Source: Sipunculus nudus (lineage: Eukaryota; Annelida; Sipuncula; Golfingiida; Sipunculidae). Taken from it: 64,000 bases of DNA. Below the pieces are notes generated by a model. It was not told the origin of the DNA and did no database searches. It worked only from the letters and a program-made list of their open reading frames with translations. Positions 48,470 through 59,683 of this stretch are shown piece after piece. Made by a program: the position numbers and the translations under genes. The stretch spans positions 73,798,300 to 73,862,299 of the forward strand of contig CM049314.1 of NCBI GenBank assembly GCA_026874595.1. The letters run 5' to 3'. The first letter of the stretch is position 1; the number at the start of each line of letters is the position of its first letter.

Positions 48470-49771
48470 TTCCTGTAAGTACCATTGATTTAATTTTCAC
48501 AGCATGTAAACATATATATTTAATCTGTTTAAATCTGAAAAATGAAAATAAAAGCTTGAAAATTAAGATAGGTATTGATTTTTTTCTTGAGGCTCTATTG
48601 TAGTCATTTGCTTTAATTACAGATTACAGATGCAGGGTCCCACTCCAGGTCACTGGAACTCAGCTATGCTAGGTTTTCTGATTTGTAACAGTCACTGGGG
48701 GAGATCACCTGCTGTGACAGGTGTACAGTTATTCTCATATCACCACCCCAATCCCCCCCCCCACACACACACACAAACCCAACCCACCAAGTGTTGTGCA
48801 GTAATTGTTATTGTTTTCACTGTATCTCCTTATTTGTAATGCTGTTTCCACTTCAATATGCAAAAACTTTCCCGAAAAAGTAATTCAAGGTGTAATCCAG
48901 AAGATGCAATGTTGTGTAATGTAGCATTTTAAAATAAATCAATTTTTTTAAATGATTTTAACAGATATAATTGAACCCTTTAGTATGCTTAAATTTATAA
49001 AATATGAAACACATTATGGATAAATAAAGACACAATTAAAAATTGTGAAATCTAAATCAAGTATTATTTTTAAATATTTATTGTTTTGCAGATTTAAAAG
49101 ATATATTTTTGTCACGGTGGTAAAAAATAAATAAACATTTTTATTCATGATGTGGTGTTATCTGACAAGATTGAGATTTATGGTGATGCAATTGAGAATT
49201 ATGAATCAACTTTTATATTCAGATATATATGTTATATTGGAAATGTATAGAAATATAAACTTAAATTAAAAAAATTGATGTGATAAAAAAATGAGGATTT
49301 AGTACAAACATTTGTTCATTTTTTTTCATGCCTCAGCAGAATTTTAGATCAGGCTTTGTTTGCCCTGTTTAATGTTGTTAATTAGTTATATTTCAACTGT
49401 ATACATTTCATAAAAAAATAAATATATATTTAATAATATATATTATGCAAAAAATAGATTCAATTGAACAAATGTGTAAACTACTGAAATGTCTACAGTT
49501 TATCAAAAAGCCAACTAATGATCATTGTATAAGTACAGATCATTTGTTCACAAACTGCTCACATGCTTCAATTTCAACATTAGGAAACACATGGTCAGGT
49601 CACAAAATATTATTTGCAACAATTTCTTGCTCATCAATACAAACCAATCATATAAACCAACCATGGCCTTTATTACCTCTTCCTCTTACACTCTATCTCC
49701 ATTTGATATTATTTTAGATTTTTACTTTCAAGGTCAACTTCAGCTGAGCACAGTGACCCATGGGTCCCTTG
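48470..49771 (+). repeat. Outer HL-A long element, 3' part
   Basis: Contains a poly-C/CA tract at 48751-48774 and the phrase GATGCAGGGTCCCACTCC, related to 58770-58900 and 19570-19690. It ends in the HL-A hairpin. No coding content. Confidence 0.5.
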
Positions 49772-49904
49772 GATTATGCTAATACAGGTGGCACCACCTT
49801 GTGTCGTTTTCTTGCTTTTGCACCTGTTAATACCCTTATATTGCCACTTGACAGCACTGTGAGCGTGATAAATTGAAAACTAAAGGACAGATTTCTTTCA
49901 TATC

Positions 49905-49980
49905 ATGCAAGAATATATATATATATTTAAGTGAAATTTTTTTTTTTTAATTTAATTTTTAAATAATTTTTTTTTATAAA
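49905..49980. repeat. A+T low-complexity tract
   Basis: ATATATATATATATTTAAG followed by long T and A runs. Confidence 0.7.
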
Positions 49981-50368
49981 TCTTGGATTGTTTTGTCTTC
50001 TGCAGAATACAGGTGGTGCCACCTTGTGTCATTTTCTTGCTTTTGCACCTTGTAATACCCCACCATTGCCACTTCACAGCACTGTGAGCATGATAAGTTC
50101 AAAACTAATCGACAGATTTCTTCCATATCATGTATATAGACATGGGTTACGGAATGAGATATATTTCAATTTGGATCATGACCTCTCCTATGAGAGTGAC
50201 CTTTACCTTAAATATGCCCATACTTATAAGAAACCATGGTGGCTTGCCAAGTGTCAGTCTCTGCATCTGAAATCAAGATGGGATCCTATTCTTCGAGGCT
50301 GGGGGAGGGGCGGGGGGGTTAATTTTCTGGGGATACTATGGCACCTGCGGTGCCAAGAAATATCTAGT

Positions 50369-50452
50369 TATTTACTTGAAATCCTTTCAGGAGGTGTAAA
50401 AAATGCACAATATCCAGGTGGATTAAAATTTAACTGTTCTACACTTGTCAGG
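50369..50452. repeat. 85-bp direct repeat, copy 2
   Basis: Second copy of 43001-43085, beginning just after the HL-C end at 50367. Confidence 0.85.
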
Positions 50453-52418
50453 AATTGACATAAATCAGTTTTTAGCTTATAGTACTCATGCAGCAGCAAC
50501 TAGCAAGGCAAATAAAAACTCTTGATTCTGAAAACATATACCCGGTAGATGGTCAAATGCTGGCACATTCAAACACTAGAGAAGAAAATGCACATTTATT
50601 TGCTCACACAGAAGCCAGTTAAATATGCATTCTTGTTTGAAATCAAATTAGTTTACTCTACTGCAGCTTTTATCCAGTCATGGTCATGCCTAGGTGCTTT
50701 AAAGTCTCACATGATCTTGTATGCAAATTAGATGGTATAAATTAAATTTAAATAAGACTTGCCTGGAAGCTGAAGTTTGATTGTAATTCGATCTACCACC
50801 TGAGATTTGCATATAGAGATTTAGTGCCCATTACCGCTATAGCGATCACTCTTTGTCCTTCGTCCGTCTGTCCGTCCGTCTGTCTGTTAACCTGGCACAA
50901 ATCGTAACCGCTGGACCTAGAATCTTGTTACTTAAATTTTCTGAGAGGTCCATGAAAAATCACCTTTGAAACCAGAAATCAGGTCTCTGTTACTCATATC
51001 CTTCAAGCTATGGGGCCCCAAAGTACCCCCAGAATAGTAAAAAATTTCATTCAAAAACTTCAATATCTCATTTACTACATCACTGATGGTCATGATTTTT
51101 GGCATACATATTGATCATGAGATGTTCCATCAGTTTCTGCAGACTGGTGGCGCCACCTGTATTTTTCAATTTTTTTCTCTATTTTTGAGACCTTTAAAAA
51201 TGTGAACATTTGTCAACAGGGCACAAATTGTAAAGACTGGACCTAGAATCTTCATTTCTCACACAGTGAGAGACTTATGAAAAGTCTCCATGGAAACCTG
51301 AATTAAGGTCTCTGTTACCCATATCCTTCAAGCTATAGGACTCCGAAGTATCCCTCAGAATAATGGAAAATTTGATACAGAAGCTGAAGTATCTGAACAA
51401 CTAATGCAGAGATCACCACGATTCTTTGCATGTATATTGACCATTAAGTGTTTTTAGCTCAGCTGACTGAAAGTCATCTGAGCTATAGCGATCACTCTTT
51501 GTCCGTCGTCCGTCTGTCCATCTGTCCGTCCGTTAACCAGGCACAAATCGTAACCGCTGAACCTAGAACCTTGTAACTTGGGATTCTGAGAGGTCCATGA
51601 AAAATCTCCTTGGAAACCAGAAATTAGGTCTCTGTTACCCATATCCTTCGAGCTATGGCGCCCCAAAGTACCCCCCAGAAAAGTAAAAAATTTCATACAA
51701 AAACTTCAATATCTCATTAACTACTTGACTGATGGTCATGATTTTTGGCATACGTATTGATCATGAGATGTTCCATCACTTCCTGCAGACTGGTGGCGCC
51801 ACCTGTATTTTTCGATTTTTTACAAATTTTTTTCTCTATTTTTGAGACCTTTAAAAATGTGAACATCTGTTAACAAGGCACAAATCGTAAAGCCTAGACC
51901 TATCATTTTAATTCTTGATACACTGAGAGGTCCATGAAAAATCTCCTTGGAAACCAGAAATTAGGTCTCTGTTACCCATATCCTTTGAGCTATGGGGCCC
52001 CAAAGTACCCCCCAGAATAGTAAAGAATTTCATACAAAAACTTCAATATCTCAATAACTACAACACTGATGGTCATGATTTTTGGCATACATATTGATCA
52101 TGAGATTTTCCATAAGTTCCTGCAGACTGGTGGCGCCACCTATATTTTTCGATTTTTTTACAATTTTTTCCTCTATTTTTGAGACGTTTAAAGATGCTGT
52201 CATCTGTTAAAGTGGCACAAATCGTAACCGCTGGACCTAGAATCTTCGTTCTCAACACACTGAGAAACCTATTAAAAGTCTTCGTGGAAACCATAAATTT
52301 GATCTCTGTTACCCATATCCTTCGAGCTATGGGGCCCAAAAGTACCCCCCAGAAAAGTCAAAAATTTCATACAAAAACTTCAATATCTCATTAACTACTT
52401 GACTGATGGTCATGATTT

Positions 52419-55034
52419 TTAGCTCAGCTGACTATAAGTCATCTGAGCTATAGTCGTGGTCCATTGTCCGTCGTCCGTCCGTCTGTCCGTCCGTCCGTCC
52501 GTCCGTCCGTAGATGTGGCACGTTTTGAAACTGTAAGACCTAGGAATCCAAAATTCGGCATAATGTTAGATGTCCCCAAGATCTCCTACCAAGCCGAAAA
52601 CTGGGTCTTTGCTACTTCGTTCCTTTGAGAAATTAAGGAAAAACCTCAATTTTTTATTAAAAACCTATTTTCACACTTTAGGACTGCCTAATATCAAAAC
52701 CACTCATATGTTTTTCCTCATATTTACCATAAATATTCCTCTATATAGTTCCTATGTACATGCCAGAAATTATGTCTGTATTATTTAATTTAAAAAAGTT
52801 CTGGGCCCAAACATAATGCATTTTGAAAAAAATAAGGAAAGATATTTGATCACTTAACACAAAAAATGTTAAAGCTGTGGACCTTTTTTCCAGTAATATA
52901 ACTTTAATTAATCAAAATTAAATTGTATACCCAAAATTAGATGAAAATCTTTTAAATTTTTTAAAATATTAATAAAAATAAAAAATTGGTACCTTAAATT
53001 TTGCCCAACTTTGACCATGGCACGTTTTTTTCCTGTAAGTACTGTGGATTTAATTTTCACAGCATGTTTTTGTCAGCATTTCAACTGTTAACACCAAAAA
53101 TTTGAAACCAGTTGATCAAAAACTGTAGATTTTAATCAAGTTTTCAAGCACCTTGTAACATATTGTTTACATCAAGCTAGTGTTATGCAGTTTGCAAAAG
53201 CTCAGCTCCCAAGCTTCAGCTCTAAGTTTCTTAAATTCAGCATACAGTTAGATGTCTCCAAAATCCCCTACCATGCCAAGAATTTGGTCACTAGGACTTA
53301 ATACCTTCGAGATATTAATGAAAAACTTCATTTTTCCATTAAAAACCCATTGTTACACTTCAAGACTGCCTAATATCAAAACCACTGATCTGACCATAAT
53401 CATAAACAATATACATATTTTTCATTCTCTATGCACATCCCAGAATGATGTCAGTATTGCGTAATTGTTTTAAGTTATGGGCCCAAACATAATGCACTTT
53501 GTAAAAAATCAAGAAATATATTTACTCCCTTAACAAGGGCATTGCTAGAGATTTTTTTGTCAGGGATGTAACATTATTTAATCAAGATTCAATTGAATAC
53601 CCAAAATTAGTTCTGAATTTTTCAAATTTTATAAGTTATTAGTATAAATATAAAATTAGTACCTTAAATTTTGCCCAACCATGGCACGTTTGTTTCCCGT
53701 GAGCACTGTTGATATAATTTTCATATCATGCACACATAAGGATTTCAGCTTTTTAGTTTAGAAAGCTGAAAGAAATTGGCCAAAAATTGTAGCTTTTATT
53801 AATGTTTTTTATGAGACCCTGTCAGACTTTGGCTCTCTCCAGCCCCTCTTGAGTCACCTGTATGTTGACCTTGTTGACCTTTCATCAAATTATGCACGCT
53901 TGAGGCGAGGCATACAGGAATCCAGGCAGCTTATGGCCAGCCACAGTTGATCCAGGTGTCCAACCCAACTCATCTAGTAGTTTTAACCAACAACATAACA
54001 ATAAACAACAAATTAATAAATTTTTATTGGTTTTTAATAACAAATTAAAGAAAAATAGAAAAGGAATTTGTTAGTTTATAATAACAGGAAATTAACTTGC
54101 AGTTACTGATGATATAAGAATCTTGTATCAATGGGTAGAATGTCACATATTCCAAATAACACCATGCAGTCACCTATGGCATTTTTCAGTTTATTAATGA
54201 TAAAGAAGTAAATCATATTATTCATTACTAATCATTAGGGATCATATGAAGGAAATTAATGATAGACAAAGATGCAGTTGATAATATTAATCTAGATTCC
54301 TACTGTGTCTAGTGTGTACATTGATGTGAAATTAGTCCAAAATGAATTTTTTACAGTTATTTTTTAATATAAGCCATAAAAAAGCCATAAAACCAGGTAC
54401 TTATGATCATTATTTAAATGTGTGAATTTTGTATATTCTGGATTCTCAACATCATTGTGTGGTGAAAATTGAATAAATACCAGACATGGTGCGAATACTT
54501 TGTAATTGTATTTAAATAGGAATATGATTATGTACTCCATTATAAAATTTCTTGCATAAAGAATGGGAATTCAGGTAAAAATGAAAGTATATGAATACTC
54601 GTGCAAATACTTTCAAAATGTATTCATGAATGCATTCATGAATATATTCTTTAATATTATTTTAATAATCATATCAGTTATATTTCATTTTAAAAAATCA
54701 TATGATTCTCTTATTATTTTTAATAAAAATTATATTTGGGACAATATTTGTAAATTTTTTAATAAATAGTTAAACCCTTATATGTTCTGCTTATAAGTTA
54801 TATGGCCAAGTCAAAATCTGTGTGACAATAGTACTCCAATTGTTAATAGAATAAATGGAATCAATCCTCTTCCCTGTCTCCAAAGGTACTATCAAAATCA
54901 TACATAAGCTAAACAACAACAACTCATAATACAGCTTATATTTATTACCACACAAAACCAGCATGTGCCTCATTTCTAAATAATATTTTTTTATCATATA
55001 TAACAGCTGAGCGTCGTGACCCATAGGTCCCTTG
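52419..55034 (+). mobile_element. HL-A long element (third level)
   Basis: 5' TTAGCTCAGCTGACTATAAG with a (GTCC)n run at 52477-52508; 3' CAGCTGAGCGTCGTGACCC, ATAGGTCCCTTG. The host phrase GTCATGATTTTTGGCATAC is intact at 51737 and split here, which fixes both ends to within a few T's. Confidence 0.8.
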
Positions 55035-56103
55035 TTGGCATACGTATTGATCATGAGATGTTCCATCACTTCCTGCAGACTGGTGGCGCCACCTGAATTT
55101 TTCGATTTTTTACGAATTTAAAAATGTGAACAGCTGTTAACAGGGCACAAATCATAAAGACTGGACCTAGAATCTTCATTCTTGACACACTGAGAGGTCC
55201 ATAAAAAGTCTGCATGGACACCTGAAATTAGGTCTCTGTTACCCATATCCTTTGAGCTATGGCACTCCAAAGTACAGCTCAGAATAATGGAAAATTTGAT
55301 ACAAAAGCTGAAGTATCTGAACAACTAATGCAGAGATCACCATAATTGTTTTCATGGATATTGATCATGGAGTGTTTCATCAGTTTCTGCAGATTGGTGG
55401 CACCACCTGTATTTGTTCGGGTTTTTTTTTACGAATTTTTTCTCTATTTTTGAGACCTTTAAAGTTATGAACATCTGTTAACAGGGCACAAATCATTAAA
55501 ACTGGACCTAGAATCTTCATTCTTGACACACAGGGAGACCCATGAAAAGTCTCCATGGAAACCTGAAATTAGGTCTCTGTTACCCATATTCTTTAAGCTG
55601 TATGGCTCCAAATTACCCCCCAGAATAATGGAAAATTTGATACAAAAACTGCAGTATCTCAATAACTACAACACTGATGGTCATGATTTTCGGCATACGT
55701 ATTGATCATGACCTATTCCATCAGTTTCTGCAGACTGGGTGCGCCACCTCTATTTTTTTTAAATTTTTACGATTTTTTTTCTCTTTTTATGATACCTTTA
55801 AAGATGTGGTTATCTGTCAACAGGGTACAAATCGCAACAACTGGACCTAGAATCTTCATTCTTGTCATGCAAGAAGGCCCATGAAAAGTGCCTGTGGAAA
55901 CTTAAAATTAGGTCTCTGTTACCCATATCCTTCAAGCTATAGGACTCCGAAGTATCCGTCAGAATAATGGACAATTTGATACAAAAGCTGATCGAAGTAT
56001 CTGAACAACTAATGGGGAGATCACCATGATTCTTTGCATGGATATTGATGTTTGTAAGTGTTTTTATTAGTTTCTGCAGACTGGTGGAGCCACCTGTATT
56101 TTT

Positions 56104-58257
56104 GTACCCGCCAAAACGAAGTTTTGTGGATACTATGTTTTTGACCGGGTTCCTCCGCCGTTGCCGCGTTCGTTTCCAGAGAGCTCCTCTGGGACTTGAT
56201 TTTATCAGCTTTCCAAGCTCATATCTCGGGAACCGTTTGACTGATCAGGAAATAAAATCCCTTGGATAGCTCTATAACATACACAAAAAATGGTGGCGCC
56301 ACCTGTAACCATGTTTGCACAGTGTTCATCTGTTCATCTGCCTTTGGTTAAAATCACTCATATCTCTGCAGTGAATTGACTAATTCACCTGAAATTCGGC
56401 ATGCGTATACATCCTGGATAGCTTTCTTGATTTTATGACAGGTGGCGCCACCTACATTCTCATTCACGCTGATGACATCCAAGCTCATATTTCGGGAACC
56501 GTTTGACCGATCGGGCCAAAATTTTGCATGTATATAGATCTAACATAGCTCTTTATCATACGCTAAACTGGTGGCGCCACCTGCAACCATTTTTGCACAG
56601 CGTCTGTCTGTTTGTCTGCCGTGCAATAATGTCACTCATATCTCGGCAGTGGTTTGACATATCTGCCTAAAAATTTGCAGTTTTATACATCATGGATAGC
56701 TTTCTTGATTTTATGACAGGTGGCACCACACTTCATTCACGTTCACGCTGCAGACATCCAAGCTCATATCTCGGGAACCGTTTGACCGATCGGGCCAAAA
56801 TTTTGCATGTGTATAGATCTAACATAGCTCTTTATCATACACAAAACTGGTGGCACCACCTGCAACCATTTTTGCACAGCGTCTGTCTGTTTGTCTGCCG
56901 TGCAATAAAGTCACTCACATCTTGGCAGTGGTTTGACATATCTGCCTAAAATTTTGCAGTTTTATACATCCTGGATAGCTTTCTTGATTTTATGACAGGT
57001 GGCGCCACCTTTATTCTAGTTTATGCTGCAGACATCCAAGCTCATATCTCGGGAACCGTGTGAACGATTGGGCCAAAATTTTGCATGTGTATAGATCTCA
57101 CATAGGTCTTTATCATACGCTAAACTGGTGGCGCCACCTGCAACCATTTTTGCACAGCGTCTGTCTGTTTGTCTGCCATGCAATAATGTCACTCATATCT
57201 CAGCAGTGGTTTGACATATCTGCCTAAAATTTTGCAGTTTTATACATCATGGATAGCTTTCTTGATTTTATGACAGGTGGCACCACCTACATTCACGTTC
57301 ACGCTGCGGACATCCAAGCTCATATCTCAGGAACCGTTTGACCGATCGGGCCAAAATTTTGCATGTGTATAGATCTAACATAGCTCTTTATCATACACAA
57401 AACTGGTGGCACCACCTGCAACCATTTTTGCACAGCGTCTGTCTGTTTGTCTGCCGTGCAATAAAGGCACTCACATCTTGGCAGTGGTTTGACATATCTG
57501 CCTAAAATTTTGCAGTTTTATACATCCTGGATAGCTTTCTTGATTTTATGACAGGTGGCGCCACCTTTATTCTAGTTTATGCTGCAGACATCCAAGCTCA
57601 TATCTCGGGAACCGTTTGAACGATTGGGCCAAAATTTTGCATGTGTATAGATCTCACATAGGTCTTTATCATACACAAAACTGGAGGGGCCACCTGCAAC
57701 CATTTTTGCACATTTTGCACAGCGTCTGTCTGTTGGTCTGCCGTGGCCTAAAATCACTCATTTCTCTGTAGTGGTTTGACATAACTGCCTAAAATTTTGC
57801 AGGTTTATACATCCTGGATAGCTTTCTTGATTTTATGACAGGTGGCGCCACCTACTTTCTAGTTAACGCTGCACACATCCAAGCTAATATCTCAGGAACC
57901 ATTTGACCGCATGGGCCAAAATTGTGCTTGTGTTTAGATCTCACATAGGTCTTTATCATACACAAAACTGCAACCATTTTTGCACAGCATCTGTCTGTTT
58001 GTCTGCCGTGGGCTAAAATCACTCATATCCATGTAGTGGTTTGACTTTTCTGCCTAAAATTTTGCATATGTATACAACTTAGACAGCTTTCTGGATTTGT
58101 GGTAGGTTGCATAACCTACATACACATTTAGGCTGCAGACATCCATGCTAATATGCAACATACCTCACTCTGTTTCCCCTTGCCACTCAATCCATGCCTC
58201 ACTTCACTCTGATTTTGGCAGATACACGTAGTCACTTGTGGGCTACCTGTATTCTAG
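56104..58257 (+). mobile_element. HL-B element, longest copy
   Basis: 5' GTACCCGCCAAAACGAAG, which is matched in inverse by GATTTTGGCAGATAC near 58210; 3' hairpin GTAGTCACTTGTGGGCTAC and ATTCTAG. About seven ~280-bp double units carry palindromes at 56292, 56441, 56570, 56998, 57127, 57554 and 57841 plus CpG-decayed variants. It is inserted in the T run after GGTGGAGCCACCTGTATTTTT. Confidence 0.8.
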
Positions 58258-58658
58258 TTTTTAAAGTTTACACATTTTTTCTCTATTTTTCAGATATATA
58301 AATACAGACTAAATCTTGGCCTGTTGGTTAATCTGTTTGATGCTTCAGTTGAATGGGTATCTACCATTCTGATGATAAAATTTCCTTTTGTGAATCTCTT
58401 CCCAGTCAGCTGAGCGTCATGACCCATGGGTCACTTGTTATTAGTTTCTGCAGACTGGTGGAACCACCTTATTTTTTTTTAAGTTTACGCATTTTTTTCT
58501 CTATTTTTGAGATATATATAAACAGTCACAATCGTGGCCTGTTTGTTAATCTGTTTGATGCTTCAGTTGAATAGGTATATACTACCATTCAGATGATAAA
58601 ATTTCCTTTGGCGAATCTCTTCCCAGTCAGCTGAGCGTCATGACCCATGGGTCACTTG

Positions 58659-59514
58659 TTTTTTCTTATAAGCAATTTTAATTTAATGAGTAAGGATTTA
58701 ATCATCTGAAATCTGAAAATAAAAGCTTAAAAATTGGGGTAGAAATTGAATTTTGTTTGGTAGGCCTTATTGTATTGACTTGCATTATCATTCCCCAAGC
58801 ACCCTACTTTTGGGCACTTCAGCCTGTCTGGATAACCTTATTAGTGATGCAACACTGGTCCAGCACCCCTGCCCTTTCAGATGTACAGTTATTCTCATGT
58901 CACCTCCTTGCCCCCCCCCCCTCAAGTGAATTGCTTTGTATTGCCTGTATTTAAATATTTAATTATTAATTATGAATAAAATTTTTTCCTGTTAGCACTG
59001 TTGAATTAAATTTCATATCTCCCCCCTGCCACTGAGAGCTGCACCTGACCACTTGGGATAATAGTTTTATTGCAATTGCATAAGGTGTACAGAGGTGTTG
59101 CAACTCCCATCATTATTACCCCACCCACCCTTATCAAGTCCTCCCACCTATGGAGTGGGAATGTTATGGCTACTGTATACATTTTATAAAAAAAAAGAAA
59201 AAATTGGTTTAATAAAAAAAAATAGGATCTAATTTGAAAAATGTGTAAATTGATGAACTCTCAACAGCTTATCAAAAAGCCAAGCAATGATCATGGTAAA
59301 GATCTTATATTCACAAACTGCTTACATGCTTCAATATCAACATTAGGAAACACAATGTCAGATCACAAAATATTAATTTCAACAATTCCTTAAATCATAT
59401 CAACCAACCATGGCCTACATTACCTCTTCTTCTCAGACTTTATCTTTATTTGTTATTATATATTTTTTACTCAAGGTCAACTTCAGCTGAGCACAGTGAC
59501 CCATGGGTCCCTTA
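58659..59514 (+). mobile_element. HL-A long element, 3' part, ending beside exon 10
   Basis: Long-type tail sequence (ATAAAAGCTTAAAAATT, a CCCCCCCCCC tract at 58911) runs to CAGCTGAGCACAGTGACCC, ATGGGTCCCTTA. Only TATTTGCAG separates its end from exon 10. Confidence 0.65.
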
Positions 59515-59523
59515 TATTTGCAG

Positions 59524-59683
59524 GAGTTTACTGGATTCACAGAAGAAGCCCTTCCTGACGACAAAAAGATACAGTTATTTCCGTTAACGAAGGCGCGATA
59601 CATCAGATTGTATCCAGTTGTGGATCTAGACAGTTATGCTTGTGTCAGAATGGAAATACTGCTGGCTCCCCCTATCAGCTGCA
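59524..59683 (+). CDS. Exon 10: last third of discoidin (F5/8C) domain 2
   Basis: The acceptor is TATTTGCAG and the donor is most likely GCA|GTGAGA, phase 0 in and phase 1 out. It encodes EFTGFTEEALPDD, then PLTKARYIRLYPVV and YACVRMEILLAPPISC. F.G, ARYIR.YP and C.R.E.L are the typical end of an F5/8C domain, so no exon is missing in the 21-kb intron before it. After the domain it reads APPISCS, with a Cys that may open a further module beyond the window. The acceptor lies 9 bases after the 3' end of an HL-A element (59514). The donor has no better alternative before the stop at 59710. Confidence 0.85.

Larger units (their letters stand above)
43680..49771 (+). mobile_element. HL-A long element (outer) split by HL-A (inner)
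   Basis: Starts TTAGCTCAGCTGACTATAAG, breaks at ACCATGGCACTTTTTTTT (about 44035), resumes at 48470 with CCTGTAAGTACCATTGATTT and ends CAGCTGAGCACAGTGACCC, ATGGGTCCCTTG. The break matches the joined phrase near 53010-53050. Confidence 0.6.
43086..50367 (+). mobile_element. HL-C element, 5'-truncated, split by nested HL-A copies
   Basis: HL-C units (GGGGAAAATCACACAAATTC, palindrome at 43205) run to 43678 and resume at 49772. The 3' end is ATTTTCTGGGGATAC, hairpin GGCACCTGCGGTGCC, AAGAAATATCTAG at 50367. Confidence 0.55.
51454..58437 (+). mobile_element. HL-A short element (second level)
   Basis: 5' TTAGCTCAGCTGACTGAAAG; palindromes at 51792, 52129 and 55082; 3' GTCAGCTGAGCGTCATGAC, CCATGGGTCACTTG. 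It splits the host phrase AGTGTTTT | ATTAGTTTCTGCAG. It hosts a long HL-A and an HL-B. Confidence 0.65.
50836..58658 (+). mobile_element. HL-A short element (outer of a four-element nest)
   Basis: The 5' end is worn (GCTATAGCGATCACTC at 50836), HL-A units run to 51453, and the element resumes at 58438 with TTATTAGTTTCTGCAGACTGG, ending GTCAGCTGAGCGTCATGAC, CCATGGGTCACTTG. Palindrome at 51146. Confidence 0.6.
7565..59683 (+). other. Partial host gene: C-type lectin / discoidin / EGF / discoidin mosaic protein (10 exons seen)
   Basis: This entry gives the overall gene model. The ten exons are 75, 195, 189, 158, 141, 139, 138, 173, 180 and 160 bp. They total 1548 bp (516 codons), open throughout, and every junction has matching phase with GT-AG borders. 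Domain order is linker (residues about 1-28), C-type lectin-like domain (29-151), F5/8C (154-299), EGF (about 305-345) and F5/8C (about 347-516). The model starts and ends in phase 1, so at least one exon lies upstream and one downstream of the window. No signal peptide, transmembrane segment, promoter or poly(A) site is visible for it. All domains are extracellular types, so a secreted or membrane-anchored adhesion or recognition protein is inferred. I do not recognise a named orthologue. Introns run from 514 bp to 21.3 kb and carry most of the transposons in the window. Confidence 0.85.

Noticed and set aside
49988-50458. 156-codon open frame near the HL-C end
   Set aside because: It spans HL-C units, the poly-G tract and the terminal hairpin, and other copies do not keep it open.
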